Below are positions 9,210 to 19,025 of a DNA stretch of 64,000 nt, one piece after another. A program made the translations under genes and the position numbers. The notes beneath the pieces are model-generated. The model saw only the letters and a program-made list of their open reading frames with translations. It was not told the origin of the DNA and did no database searches. Position 1 is the stretch's first letter, and each line of letters opens with the position of its first letter. Origin of the DNA: Serpentinimonas raichei (GTDB taxonomy: Bacteria; Pseudomonadota; Gammaproteobacteria; Burkholderiales; Burkholderiaceae_C). The stretch spans positions 2,115,858-2,179,857 of the forward strand of contig NZ_AP014568.1 in assembly GCF_000828895.1 (NCBI RefSeq), given 5' to 3'.

Positions 9210-9597
9210 CGCCCTAATCACTGGCCGCCTGCACGGCAAGCCGACCCAGAAAACCGCCAAGACTGGCAAACCCTTCGCCACCGCCAAGCTGCGCGTACCC
9301 GCTGGCGACGAGGCCGCATTCATCAACGTGGTGGCCTTCGACGCCAAAGCCTGCGCTGGCCTGCTGGCGCTCGATGACGGCGACGCAGTGGCGCTATCCG
9401 GCCCGCTGACGGTCAAGGCATGGCTGGGCAAAGACGGCACGCCCAAGCCCAGCATTGACATGGTGGCCCATGCCCTGCTGACCGCCTACCACGTCACCCG
9501 CAAGCGCAAGGCCCAAGCCGACGCCCAGCAGGCCCAGCAGCGCCAGCGTGAGCCGCTGGACGCCTACACCGAGCGCGACGGGCTGGGCGACTGGTGA
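9202..9597 (+). CDS. SSB-like OB-fold single-stranded DNA-binding protein
   Basis: 131 residues starting MIDALITGRLHGKPTQKTAK, with the OB-fold pattern seen in divergent mobile-element SSBs: TGKPFATAKLRVP, FINVVAFDAKAC, GDAVALSGPLTVKAWLGKDG and PSIDMVAH. The tail ends GLGDW, a shortened version of the acidic, hydrophobic C-terminal tip through which SSBs recruit partners. A strong AAGGAG lies eight bases before the ATG. It would coat single strands exposed by the element's own primase-helicase. Confidence 0.82.
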   Translation: MIDALITGRLHGKPTQKTAKTGKPFATAKLRVPAGDEAAFINVVAFDAKACAGLLALDDGDAVALSGPLTVKAWLGKDGTPKPSIDMVAHALLTAYHVTRKRKAQADAQQAQQRQREPLDAYTERDGLGDW

Positions 9598-10838
9598 GCG
9601 CTGGCAGCGAGGCCGGGGGCCCTGTTTGAGCAGGCTGCACGTAGGGGCGCAAAGAGGCGCGGCCATCGCAAGTTTCTTGCTTTTCAGAACTTGATTCTCC
9701 CCAGCCCTTGCCCTTACCGCTGGTGCGCCAGCCACCCGCCCTGCACCTAGGCCCGCCATCGCCCAGACTGCACCAATCACCAGCAACCTAGCACCCTGCA
9801 ACCCGGCTGGCCGCTGCTGAGCCAGACCGGCGGTGGCCAGTCAACGGAAAACAGCCTTGCAGCGCATGGAAAGCAGCTTGCCTGCAAACCAATCCGCCAA
9901 AAGCTGGCACGTGTTTTGCTTTTCTTTTTGATTCATGCACACGAATCAATGGTTTAGGCTGGCGTGGCGAATGGCATACTAGCTGGCTGTTTACCGGCAA
10001 GTGAACTGACTGCAAAGCAGATTGCCTGTTCAACCCCGAGCCGACCGGCCACCGCCGGGGCCGCAGCACGTACCCGGCAAGCGCTGCACCCACTGGCGCA
10101 GACGAAGGCCGAAGGCGGGATGGCCACAGGAAGCCGCGAACAATTGGCAGGCGAGTGGCGCGTAGTGCAGGCTGACCGGCGGGAGGCAGTCACTGGATAC
10201 CATAATTGCGGCAAATAGAAAAAAGGTTGCAGGAAATTTTCCCACCTCCCAACCCGAAGCCGCTGCGGCGAAGCCGGCACCAGTCACCCGGCCTGCAACC
10301 CAGCGCCAAGCCATTGCAAGGCCGCTTGCAGCCACGGCTGGCACCCTTGGGCACACCGCAAGCGCTGCGAGGTTTGCAGGCCGTCATGCAAGGGGTAGCC
10401 GCCCCCCCAGCGCTTTTCGTGCAACCGGCACCCGCAAGAATCGAGCATCGAGGCACCGCGCCACAATTGGCAGGGGGGTGCGCGACCCCCCCTGGCGCTG
10501 GCGCAGCGGCTTGCGTGAACACGCGCAACCAAACGCGAGTGGCCGCTATCTACAGGGCGATCGGGGCTCGCATTACCCGCATTCCGGCACCCCCAGGAGT
10601 ACCTTTGCCGGGGGGTGCTGCTGGAGCCGCGCCTGCTGACCCGGCGGGAGCCATGACCGACTGGCACCTAGGCACCGCAAGCTGTGGCGAGGCTGCAACA
10701 GTTGCGCATGGCCTGCACCACGGCGGGAGCTACCCGCCATAACCGGGGTATAGAGCGCGTCACCGGGGAACAAAACGGGGAACAAAATTTTAGGCGCGCT
10801 TTTTTTATCAGGTGGAATCAATCGCTTGCTTGCCTTAA
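9598..10838. other. 1.2-kb gene-free tail of the element, rich in short repeats
   Basis: No open frame here has family resemblance, a convincing ribosome site or normal codon use; the 178-codon plus-strand frame near 10206 is judged spurious. The stretch holds five copies of CCTGCAA/TTGCAGG (9795, 9881, 10227, 10292, 10374) and a 12-bp direct repeat ACAATTGGCAGG (10140 and 10463). It also has a TTGATTC/GAATCAA palindrome (9928-9949), a G/C-run hairpin (10471-10494) and a GGCACCCCC/GGGGGGTGC inverted repeat near 10587-10620. It is a candidate replication origin or packaging region. Confidence 0.6.
10761..10787 (+). repeat. Candidate right arm-type integrase sites
   Basis: 27-base block with two GGGGAAC half sites, matching 3025-3051 at 24 of 27 positions in direct orientation, 52 bases inside attR. 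Placement at both ends is what arm-type sites of tyrosine integrases show. Confidence 0.55.
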
Positions 10839-10864
10839 TCGAATCCTCTCACCCCGACCAGCCA
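10839..10864. repeat. attR: 26-bp copy of the tRNA-Pro 3' end
   Basis: Exact copy of 2892-2917 without the rest of a tRNA, marking the right end of the integrated element. The sequence from 10865 onward is the displaced chromosomal flank of tRNA-Pro. Confidence 0.93.
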
Positions 10865-10984
10865 TCGAGTCACACGGCTTTCATGCTCGCGACATGAGTC
10901 CGTCATGGTGGCCGGCTAAGCTGAAAGCAGCTTGAGCGCCCATGCCGACACATCGGCTTCGCTCATGGCCACCAAGGATCGCTT

Positions 10985-11956
10985 ATGAACCGCAGACTAT
11001 GGCTGGCCAACCTCGGCGCGCTGGGTATGACCGCATCCCTGTCCTTGCCCACGCTGGCGCAGGGCAACAGCAGCCCGCTGCTGAACCTGGTGGTGCCGGT
11101 GCCGCCCGGCGGCTCGGTCGATCTGCTGGGGCGCTTGATCGCCGAGCACCTGCCGCGCACGCTCCAGCAAACCGTGGTGGTCGAGAACCGCCCGGGCGCC
11201 TCGGGCTCAATCGCGGCCGCGTCGGTAGCCCGTGCGGCGGGCGACCCAAACCAGTTGATGCTGGCGTTTGATTCGCATGTCACCAACCCACTGGTCTTTG
11301 CGCAACTGCCGTACACGCTCAACGACTTCACGCCGATCTCGCGCCTTGTGAGCTTCCCGCTGGTGTTCGCCGTGCCGGCCAGCCTGCCGGTGAGCAACAT
11401 CGCCGAATTCATCACCTTGGCCCGCAGGCGGCCGGGTTCGCTGAACGTGTCCTCGGCTGGAATGGGTACGCTCAACCACTTGGCCGCCGAGCTGTTCAAA
11501 ACGCGCACGCGCACACACATCGTGCACATCCCGTACCGCGGCGGCGTGGCGGCCTTGCAGGCGGTGATGAACAACGAGGTGCAGATGTTCATGGGCAGTT
11601 GGGTGGCCATCGGCCCGCATGTCAAAAGCGGGCGCGTCAAGGCGCTGGCGGTCACCTCGGCAAGGCGCTACTCGGTGGCGCCCGATATCCCGACCCTGAT
11701 CGAAGCCGGTGTGGCCGACTTCGATGTGTCCACCTGGATCGGTGCCTTGGCACCCGCGCGCATCGGCGCGCAGCGACAGCAAGTCTTGCATACGGCCCTG
11801 ATGGAGGCGCTGGGCCAACCAGCCGCGCGGCAGGTGCTGGCCACGCAAGGCCTCGAGTGGGTCGGCAGCACGGCGGCCGAATTCGATCTCTTCATCGCTG
11901 CCGAGGGGCGGCGCTGGAGTCAGCTGGTCAGGGATTTGCGGCTGAACTTGAGCTGA
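10985..11956 (+). CDS. Bug-family (TctC) periplasmic solute-binding protein
   Basis: A 323-residue exported receptor of the tripartite tricarboxylate transporter type, hugely expanded in Burkholderiales. It begins with a signal peptide (MNRRLWLANLGALGMTASLS, cleavage near TLAQG). Family hallmarks follow: VVPVPPGGSVDLLGRLIAE, VVVENRPGASGSIAA, HIPYRGGVAALQAV, GRVKALAVTSARR and PDIPTLIEAG. AAGGA lies seven bases ahead of the ATG. No TctA/TctB membrane genes are adjacent, as is common for orphan Bug receptors, so the ligand (often a carboxylate) is unknown. The element at tRNA-Pro ends 120 bases upstream. Confidence 0.9.
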   Translation: MNRRLWLANLGALGMTASLSLPTLAQGNSSPLLNLVVPVPPGGSVDLLGRLIAEHLPRTLQQTVVVENRPGASGSIAAASVARAAGDPNQLMLAFDSHVTNPLVFAQLPYTLNDFTPISRLVSFPLVFAVPASLPVSNIAEFITLARRRPGSLNVSSAGMGTLNHLAAELFKTRTRTHIVHIPYRGGVAALQAVMNNEVQMFMGSWVAIGPHVKSGRVKALAVTSARRYSVAPDIPTLIEAGVADFDVSTWIGALAPARIGAQRQQVLHTALMEALGQPAARQVLATQGLEWVGSTAAEFDLFIAAEGRRWSQLVRDLRLNLS

Positions 11957-12023
11957 CCGAAACCATGAAGACCGCGCTGGCGCAAGCCAAGGAGGACGGG
12001 ATGGCGGCCTATCCTATGGACAG

Positions 12024-12056
12024 AAAAAAACGCCCAACCGAGGACAGTTGAGCGTT
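12024..12056 (-). terminator. Intrinsic terminator downstream of tRNA-Phe
   Basis: Read on minus, AACGCTCAAC pairs with GTTGGGCGTT (one mismatch) across an 8-base loop and runs into T7. It starts about seven bases after the tRNA-Phe CCA end. Confidence 0.82.
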
Positions 12057-12062
12057 GAATGG

Positions 12063-12138
<76 letters not shown>

Positions 12139-12217
12139 ACGGAGGGTATTCTAGCACAGGCGGGGGCACGATTTTCAAACAAGCACTGCCCGTGGCTGCT
12201 AGAATGCAAGGCTCTGC

Positions 12218-12293
12218 GCGGCTGTAGCTCAGTGGATAGAGTATCGGCCTCCGAAGCCGAGGGTCGTGGGTTCGATCCCCGCCAGCCGCACCA
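12218..12293 (+). tRNA. tRNA-Arg (anticodon CCG)
   Basis: 76-base cloverleaf: acceptor GCGGCTG/CAGCCGC, anticodon loop CTCCGAA giving CCG (reads CGG), T-arm GTGGGTTCGATCCCCGC, encoded CCA. It is divergent from tRNA-Phe across about 80 bases. Confidence 0.96.
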
Positions 12294-12339
12294 TCACATC
12301 GCCCGCCTGTCAGGGCCACATCAGGCCCTTAGGCCCCCC

Positions 12340-13836
<1,497 letters not shown>

Positions 13837-13866
13837 CTAGCCGCCGACATCGCGCCCCAAGCGGCC

Positions 13867-16581
13867 TCAGCCCGCTGCAGCGCGGGCTTCCAGCGTTTTG
13901 CGCAGCAGCTTTTCGGCACCGACCACGAGGTGGATGGCCAGCCCGACGGCCAGCACCGGCAGCCACTCGGAAGCGGCAATCGGCGCGGTGTGGAACATCG
14001 TATTCATTACCGGCACGTAAGTCACCAGCAACTGCGAGCCCATCATCGCCGCAATGCCGACCCAGATCCACGGGTTGCTCATCAGCCCGAGCTTCCACAT
14101 CGAATGCCGCAGCGAGCGCATATTGAGCAGGTAGAACGACTGCCCTACCGCAAACACCGCCAGCGCGATGGTGCGCGCCTCGGATTCGGTGAGCCCGCGC
14201 GCCAGCGCATGGTGGAACAGCACGGTCGCGCCGAGCATCAGCATCACGCCCACGATGAGGATGCGCAGCACCAGCTCCCAGTTGAGGATGGGCGCATCGG
14301 GCCGGCGCGGCGGGCGCAGCATGATGCCGGCCTCGCGCGGCTCGAAGCACAGGGTCAGGCCCAGCAGCACGGCGGTTGTCATATTGATCCACAGCGCCTG
14401 CACCGGCAGAATGGGCAGCGGCTGCGCGGCCAGAATCGCGGCGATGATCACCAGCCCCTGCCCGGCGTTGGTGGGCAATATCCAGCTGATGAACTTGACG
14501 ATGTTGTCGAACACGCCCCGGCCCTCCTCGACCGCGGCCTCGATGCTGGCGAAGTTGTCGTCGGTCAGGACCATGGCGGCGGCCTCCTTCGAGACCTCGG
14601 TGCCGGTGATGCCCATCGCCACGCCGATGTTGGCGCGCTTGAGCGCGGGCGCGTCATTCACGCCGTCGCCGGTCATGGCCACCACCTCGCCGCGCGCCTG
14701 CAGCGCCTGCACCAGGCGCAGCTTCTGCTCAGGGGTGACGCGCGCGAACACCGCAGTCTCGGCCGCAGCGGCCTCGAACGCCGCCTCGTCGAGCGCTTCG
14801 AGCTGGCGGCCACTGAGCGCACGTGGCGGCCGCTCGCGGCTGGCGCGCGGGTCCAGCCCGATTTCGGCGGCGATGGCCGCGGCCGTGACCGCGTGGTCGC
14901 CGGTGATCATCTTGACCCGGATGCCGGCCGTGTGGCAAGCTTGCACCGCGCGCACCGCCTCGGCGCGCGGTGGGTCTATCATGCCCTGCAGGCCCACAAA
15001 CTCCAGCCCGCTGCCCACCTCGCCGTGGCCGATGCGCGCCAGGCCCGCGCCGCTGCGGCGCGCAAAAGCCAGCACGCGCAGGCCAAGCCGGGCCATGGCC
15101 TCGACCTCGGCCTGCACCGCATCGGCGTCTAGCGGCTGGCTGGCAGCATCTGGGCCGATGGCGCAGTCGCAGCGCGCCAGCACCGCCTCGACCGCGCCCT
15201 TCATGTAAACCACCGGCTGCGCGCCGCCGTGCAGCGTGGCCATGTACTGGTGCTGCGACTCGAACGCCAGCGCGTCGAGCCGCGGGTGCGCGGCCGCCTG
15301 CCCCGCCTCGTGCAGCCCGGCCTTGCGCGCGGCCACCAGCAGCGCGCCCTCGGTCGGGTCGCCCTCGATGCGCCAACTGCCGCCATCCTCGCGCAGCACG
15401 GCATCGTTGCACAGCAGGCCGGTGCGCAGCAGCTCTTCCAGCGCCGGCGGCAACTCTGCCAGCGCCTGGCCTGCCTGGCTGAGCGCCCCCTGCGGCTCGT
15501 AGCCCACGCCGCTCACCTCGGCACCCAAGCCAGCGGCCCACAGGCGCTGCACCGTCATTTCGTTGCGCGTGAGCGTGCCGGTTTTGTCGGAGCAAATCAC
15601 GGTCGTGCTGCCCAGGGTCTCGACCGCCGGCAGGTGGCGGATGATGGCGTTGCGCTTGGCCATGCGGCTCACGCCGATGGCCAGCGTGATCGTGAGCACC
15701 ACCACCAGCCCTTCGGGGATCATCGCCACCGCCAGCGCCACCGCCGCCAGGAACATCTCCACCGCCGACTGGCCGTGCACCAAGGTGCCCACCGCGAAGC
15801 TCAGCGCCGCCAGCGACAGAATGGCCCACATCAGCCAGTGGCTAAAGCGCGTGATGCGCCGCGTCAGCGGCGTAGCCAGCACGTTGGTGTGGGCCAGCAG
15901 CTCCGAGATGCGGCCGATCTCGGTGCCTTTGCCTATGGCCACCACCACTCCGGTGGCCGTGCCGTAATGCACCAGGGTCGAAGAATAGGCCATGTTGCGG
16001 CGGTCGGCCAGCACCGTGTCGGTGGGCAGCGGTTCGGCGCGCTTCTCCACCGGCAGCGACTCGCCAGTGAGCGCCGCCTCATCCACGCGCAGCTCGCGCA
16101 CCTCGAGCAGGCGCAGGTCGGCCGGCACCTTGTCGCCCGAGGCCAGCAGCACGATGTCGCCGGGCACCAGTGCGCGCGCATCGATGCGCTGGCGCTGCCC
16201 GCCGCGCAGCACCGTGGCCTCGGTGGTGAGCGCGCGCGCCAGCGCTTCCAGCGCACCCAGCGCCTTGCCTTCTTGGATGAAGCCGATCACGGCGTTGAGG
16301 AAAATCACGCCAAAAATCACCGACGCATCGGTCCAGGCACCCACGGCCAGCTTGATGGCGGTTGCCACCAGCAGGATATAGACCAGCACCTGGTTGAACT
16401 GCAGCAGAAAGCGCAGCAGCGGGCCGCGCCCCTTGGCTGTCGGCAGCGCGTTGGGGCCAAAGCTGGCTTGGCGCGCCTGCACCGCAGCCGCATCGAGGCC
16501 CTGCTGCGGGTTTGCCTCCAGCAGCCCGATCACTTCAGCGGGCGGCTGGTGGTGCCAGTGCTTTTCGGGCAAATTTTGCAT
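13867..16581 (-). CDS. P-type cation ATPase (P2-like, ion specificity uncertain)
   Basis: A 904-residue inner-membrane pump with an N-terminal cation-ATPase domain, actuator loop LTGESLPV, membrane segment 4 motif MIPEGLVVVLT, phosphorylation site CSDKTGTLT (about residue 330) and hinge MTGDGVNDAPALKRA. These place it with P2-type Ca/Na-like ATPases. In the segment matching TM6 it reads LWINMTTAVLLGLTLCFEP, without the Asp that animal SERCA uses to bind calcium. Bacterial relatives of this subtype share that pattern, so the transported ion should not be assumed to be calcium. Start ATG 16581 (MQNLPEKHWH) is preferred over an upstream ATG at 16689. Confidence 0.9.
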   Translation of the reverse strand: MQNLPEKHWHHQPPAEVIGLLEANPQQGLDAAAVQARQASFGPNALPTAKGRGPLLRFLLQFNQVLVYILLVATAIKLAVGAWTDASVIFGVIFLNAVIGFIQEGKALGALEALARALTTEATVLRGGQRQRIDARALVPGDIVLLASGDKVPADLRLLEVRELRVDEAALTGESLPVEKRAEPLPTDTVLADRRNMAYSSTLVHYGTATGVVVAIGKGTEIGRISELLAHTNVLATPLTRRITRFSHWLMWAILSLAALSFAVGTLVHGQSAVEMFLAAVALAVAMIPEGLVVVLTITLAIGVSRMAKRNAIIRHLPAVETLGSTTVICSDKTGTLTRNEMTVQRLWAAGLGAEVSGVGYEPQGALSQAGQALAELPPALEELLRTGLLCNDAVLREDGGSWRIEGDPTEGALLVAARKAGLHEAGQAAAHPRLDALAFESQHQYMATLHGGAQPVVYMKGAVEAVLARCDCAIGPDAASQPLDADAVQAEVEAMARLGLRVLAFARRSGAGLARIGHGEVGSGLEFVGLQGMIDPPRAEAVRAVQACHTAGIRVKMITGDHAVTAAAIAAEIGLDPRASRERPPRALSGRQLEALDEAAFEAAAAETAVFARVTPEQKLRLVQALQARGEVVAMTGDGVNDAPALKRANIGVAMGITGTEVSKEAAAMVLTDDNFASIEAAVEEGRGVFDNIVKFISWILPTNAGQGLVIIAAILAAQPLPILPVQALWINMTTAVLLGLTLCFEPREAGIMLRPPRRPDAPILNWELVLRILIVGVMLMLGATVLFHHALARGLTESEARTIALAVFAVGQSFYLLNMRSLRHSMWKLGLMSNPWIWVGIAAMMGSQLLVTYVPVMNTMFHTAPIAASEWLPVLAVGLAIHLVVGAEKLLRKTLEARAAAG

Positions 16582-16750
16582 GCGTGAACCAAATATCTTT
16601 GAGGCCACAGTCACACGGGGCCTGATGAAAACCATTCTAACCATGGACTGTGTCGGCGCGGCTGCATCGGCGCGGCTGCGGTGGCACAATCAATTGCCGC
16701 TTCAAAATCCTTCACACACCCGCTCAGGTGCCATCCCAACAGTCAAGACC

Positions 16751-17368
16751 ATGAAACTCATCGGATCACTCACCAGCCCCTATGTGCGCAAGGCGCGCAT
16801 CGTGTTGGCCGAAAAAAAGCTCGACTTCAGCTGGGTCGATGAAAACGTCTGGGCCGCCGACACCCGCATCCAGCAGTTCAACCCGTTGGGCAAGGTGCCC
16901 TGCCTGCTGCTCGACGACGGCACCAGCGTGTACGACTCGCGCGTGATCGTCGAGTACCTCGACACCCTGTCGCCGGTGGGCAAGCTGATCCCCGCCAATG
17001 GGCGCGAGCGGCTGGAGGTGAAAATCTGGGAGGCGTTGGCCGATGGGGTGAGCGACGCCGCCTTTGCCGCCCGCATGGAGGGGCACTGGGAGGGCCGCAC
17101 GGCGCAGCAACGCAGCCCGGCTTGGATCGAGCGCCAGCTGGGCAAGATCGCGCACGGCCTGCAAGCCATGAGCGCACGCCTAGGCGAGCAGCCTTTTTGC
17201 CACGGCAACCACTTCTCGCTGGCCGATGTGGCCACGGGTTGTGCGTTGGCGTACTTGGATTTTCGCTTTGCGCAGATAGCTTGGCGCACCGAACACCCCA
17301 ACTTGGCCCGGCTCTACGAAAAGCTGGAGCAGCGCCCGAGCTTTGTGGCCAGCGTGCCGCCGGGCTAA
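16751..17368 (+). CDS. Glutathione S-transferase family protein
   Basis: 205 residues with a thioredoxin-like N-terminal domain (MKLIGSLTSPYVRKARIVL, with SPY-VRK as the usual Ser-containing active-site region; FNPLGKVPCLL; DSRVIVEYL) and an all-helical C-terminal domain (FSLADVATGCALAYLDFR). Conjugates or reduces substrates with glutathione in the cytosol; the substrate is unknown. Divergent from the P-type ATPase gene with 169 bases between them, which must contain both promoters. Confidence 0.9.
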   Translation: MKLIGSLTSPYVRKARIVLAEKKLDFSWVDENVWAADTRIQQFNPLGKVPCLLLDDGTSVYDSRVIVEYLDTLSPVGKLIPANGRERLEVKIWEALADGVSDAAFAARMEGHWEGRTAQQRSPAWIERQLGKIAHGLQAMSARLGEQPFCHGNHFSLADVATGCALAYLDFRFAQIAWRTEHPNLARLYEKLEQRPSFVASVPPG

Positions 17369-17507
17369 AGCCCCCAAGAGCAGCGTATAAAAAAGGGGTT
17401 GCGAGACACTCCGCAGCTCAAGAGAAGAGAGAGGGAGGAGGAGAAAGGCCCCGGAGTGGTCGAAGGCTGTGTGACCTTGCCCCTAGAATCCGTATCCCAT
17501 AGCCGAG

Positions 17508-18404
17508 TCACGAATTGGCTTGCTTGGCCTGAGCCGCGAGCCAGTTTTTCTCGAAGCGCATCGGGCTGACGTAAGCCAGCGTCGAGTGTAGCCGGGTGCT
17601 GTTGTACCAGAGTACCCAGTCGATGACCTCGTCCTTGGCTTGGCGCCTTGTCACGAAGCGCTGCCCGTGTAGCCGCTCTACCTTCAACGATCCGAACAGC
17701 GTCTCGCTGCAGGCATTGTCCCAGCAATTGCCGCGCCGACTCATCGAAGCCGTGGCACCGTACTCGCTCAGCACATCCCGGAAGTCCTGACTGGCGTATT
17801 GGCTGCCACGGTCGCTGTGAAAGATCAGCCCAGCTTGCTTGCCCGGATGGCGCTTGAACCAGGCCATGCGCAGCGCGTCGATGACGATGTCGCGACCCAT
17901 GTCCTCACGCAGCGACCAGCCTACCACCTGGCGGCTGAACAGGTCGATCACAACCGCCAAGAACAACCAGCCTTCGTCGGTGTGGATGTAGGTGATGTCG
18001 CCCACCCAGACCTTGTCGGGTTCGGTCACATCGAACTGTCGATCAAGCAGGTTGGACGCAATCGGCAGATCGTGCTTGCTGTCCGTGGTGACCTTGAAGC
18101 GGCGCTTGCCCTTGGCCCTGATGCCGTGCAACTGCATCAGCTTGCGCACCCGCTCCTTGCCCACGAGGATGCCCCTGGCCAGCAGCTCTCTCCATGTGCG
18201 TGGCCAGCCGTAGCAGCCGCGCGTCTCGGCGTAAATGACCTTGATATGCACCAGCAGCGCATCGTCACTGAGGTGGCGCCGCTGCGCCGCGCTGGCCACC
18301 CGCACAAAATGCTCGTGGTACCCGGCCACGCTGGCCTCAAGCACCCGGCACTGCACCGAGATCGGCCACACCCGGCGGTGCCGGTTGATGAAGGCGTACT
18401 TCAC
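17508..18404 (-). CDS. IS3-family transposase OrfB (DDE integrase core)
   Basis: 298 residues from GTG 18404. Has the HTH_21-like N-terminal part (KRVRKLMQLHGIRAK-type region) and an rve integrase core with the catalytic triad D (KVWVGDITYI), D (FHSDRGSQYAS) and E (NACSETLFGSLK), seven helix turns apart as usual. Its start overlaps the orfA stop (GTGA), and its frame stays open upstream past a GGGAAAA heptamer, so the active form is probably an OrfAB fusion. Confidence 0.93.
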   Translation of the reverse strand: MKYAFINRHRRVWPISVQCRVLEASVAGYHEHFVRVASAAQRRHLSDDALLVHIKVIYAETRGCYGWPRTWRELLARGILVGKERVRKLMQLHGIRAKGKRRFKVTTDSKHDLPIASNLLDRQFDVTEPDKVWVGDITYIHTDEGWLFLAVVIDLFSRQVVGWSLREDMGRDIVIDALRMAWFKRHPGKQAGLIFHSDRGSQYASQDFRDVLSEYGATASMSRRGNCWDNACSETLFGSLKVERLHGQRFVTRRQAKDEVIDWVLWYNSTRLHSTLAYVSPMRFEKNWLAAQAKQANS

Positions 18405-18694
18405 TTCTGCGCTTTCGCGAAGTACGCCGTCGCTTTTCCCAAGATGTCACGCTCCATCTTCACGCGCGCCAGCTCGGCCCGCAGCCGACTGATCTCCATC
18501 TGCTCGGCGCTCACGACCTTGCTGTCAGCCCCTGTAAGCTTGCCCTGCCGGTCAACCTTGATCCAGTTGAACAGCGTCTGCTCGACCACGCCCAGCGACC
18601 TGGCCGCTGCCGCGATGCTTTGCCCTGCGTGCACCAACCGCACCGCCTCTTGCTTGAACTCCAGCGTGTAGCGCGCCCGCACTGTCTTGTTCAT
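18401..18694 (-). CDS. IS3-family OrfA (HTH DNA-binding subunit)
   Basis: 97 residues beginning MNKTVRARYTLEFKQEAVRL, a transposase_8 helix-turn-helix (GQSIAAAARSLGVVEQTLFN) followed by a leucine-zipper-like coiled coil (MEISRLRAELARVKMERDIL). Binds the element ends and regulates transposition. AAGGA precedes the ATG. Confidence 0.92.
   Translation of the reverse strand: MNKTVRARYTLEFKQEAVRLVHAGQSIAAAARSLGVVEQTLFNWIKVDRQGKLTGADSKVVSAEQMEISRLRAELARVKMERDILGKATAYFAKAQK
18434..18440 (-). other. Candidate -1 ribosomal frameshift site GGGAAAA
   Basis: On minus the orfA codons TTG GGA AAA form the slippery pattern G GGA AAA (X XXY YYZ). Slipping back one base enters the orfB frame, which is open from just upstream of this point. 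This would make an OrfAB fusion, the usual transposase of IS3 elements. Efficiency is unknown. Confidence 0.6.
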
Positions 18695-19025
18695 TTCCGT
18701 TGTCCTTGCTTGAATTAAAACACTCAGCAAGGGATACGTTTTCCGGGGGCAAGCTCAGTGCGCCATCGGCCCCGCAACACCAACAAACTGGGGCGCAAGG
18801 CCCAAATGGGTTCCACCTTGCGCTTGTCGTTTGGTGTAAGGCAACACGGCTGGAGTTCCCCGGCCCGCCCGCGCTGGAGGTGCGCAGATTGAAACAATTT
18901 GTGCAAGCCCTATCCAACGGGGCATGAGCTTGAGTGCTTTTTTCCAAGCCCAATCTCTTTTTTGCGCCCGCATTTTCCGGCTTTGTGCCTAGAATGTGCA
19001 CCCAAGTCAAACCGAAGCCGTTGTT

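Larger units (their letters stand above)
2892..10864 (+). mobile_element. Integrative element in tRNA-Pro (P4/satellite-like, 7.97 kb)
   Basis: Bounded by an exact 26-bp direct repeat of the tRNA-Pro 3' end. Contents in order: candidate arm sites, tyrosine integrase, unknown 242-aa protein, three 20-bp repeats, AlpA-like regulator, 92-aa protein, Toprim/DUF3987 primase-helicase, 284-aa Cys-motif protein, SSB-like protein and a 1.2-kb gene-free tail. All genes point the same way. Integration, regulation and self-replication functions are present, while capsid, portal, relaxase, type IV secretion and obvious cargo are absent. This suggests a small satellite-like or mobilisable island that depends on a helper for transfer. 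Boundaries are seen directly; mobility is inferred. Confidence 0.92.
17472..18757 (-). mobile_element. IS3-family insertion sequence, 1286 bp, apparently intact
   Basis: Imperfect terminal inverted repeats begin TGACCTTGCCCC at 17472 and TGAGCTTGCCCC (on minus) at 18757, and stay similar for about 37 bases through CGTATCCC and GAGT. The three bases GTG flank both ends, fitting the 3-bp target duplication typical of this family. Inside are orfA and orfB in a -1 relation with a slippery heptamer, so transposase can be made by frameshifting. It lies between the GST gene and the toxin-antitoxin pair and interrupts no recognisable gene. Confidence 0.92.

Noticed and set aside
9928..9949. TTGATTC/GAATCAA hairpin as a terminator after the SSB-like gene
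   Set aside because: No T-run follows the stem on either strand; it may be an operator-like palindrome instead.
10206..10742. 178-codon frame in the element's gene-free tail
   Set aside because: No ribosome site, low-complexity translation and no family resemblance; the region is better explained by repeats and hairpins.
15229..16587. 452-codon plus-strand frame antisense to the P-type ATPase
   Set aside because: Shadow composition and no motif; the ATPase reading has every signature.
17508..18404. orfB as a broken or pseudo transposase because it is in a different frame from orfA
   Set aside because: A -1 relation is normal for IS3 elements, and a slippery GGGAAAA lies in the overlap with the orfB frame open.
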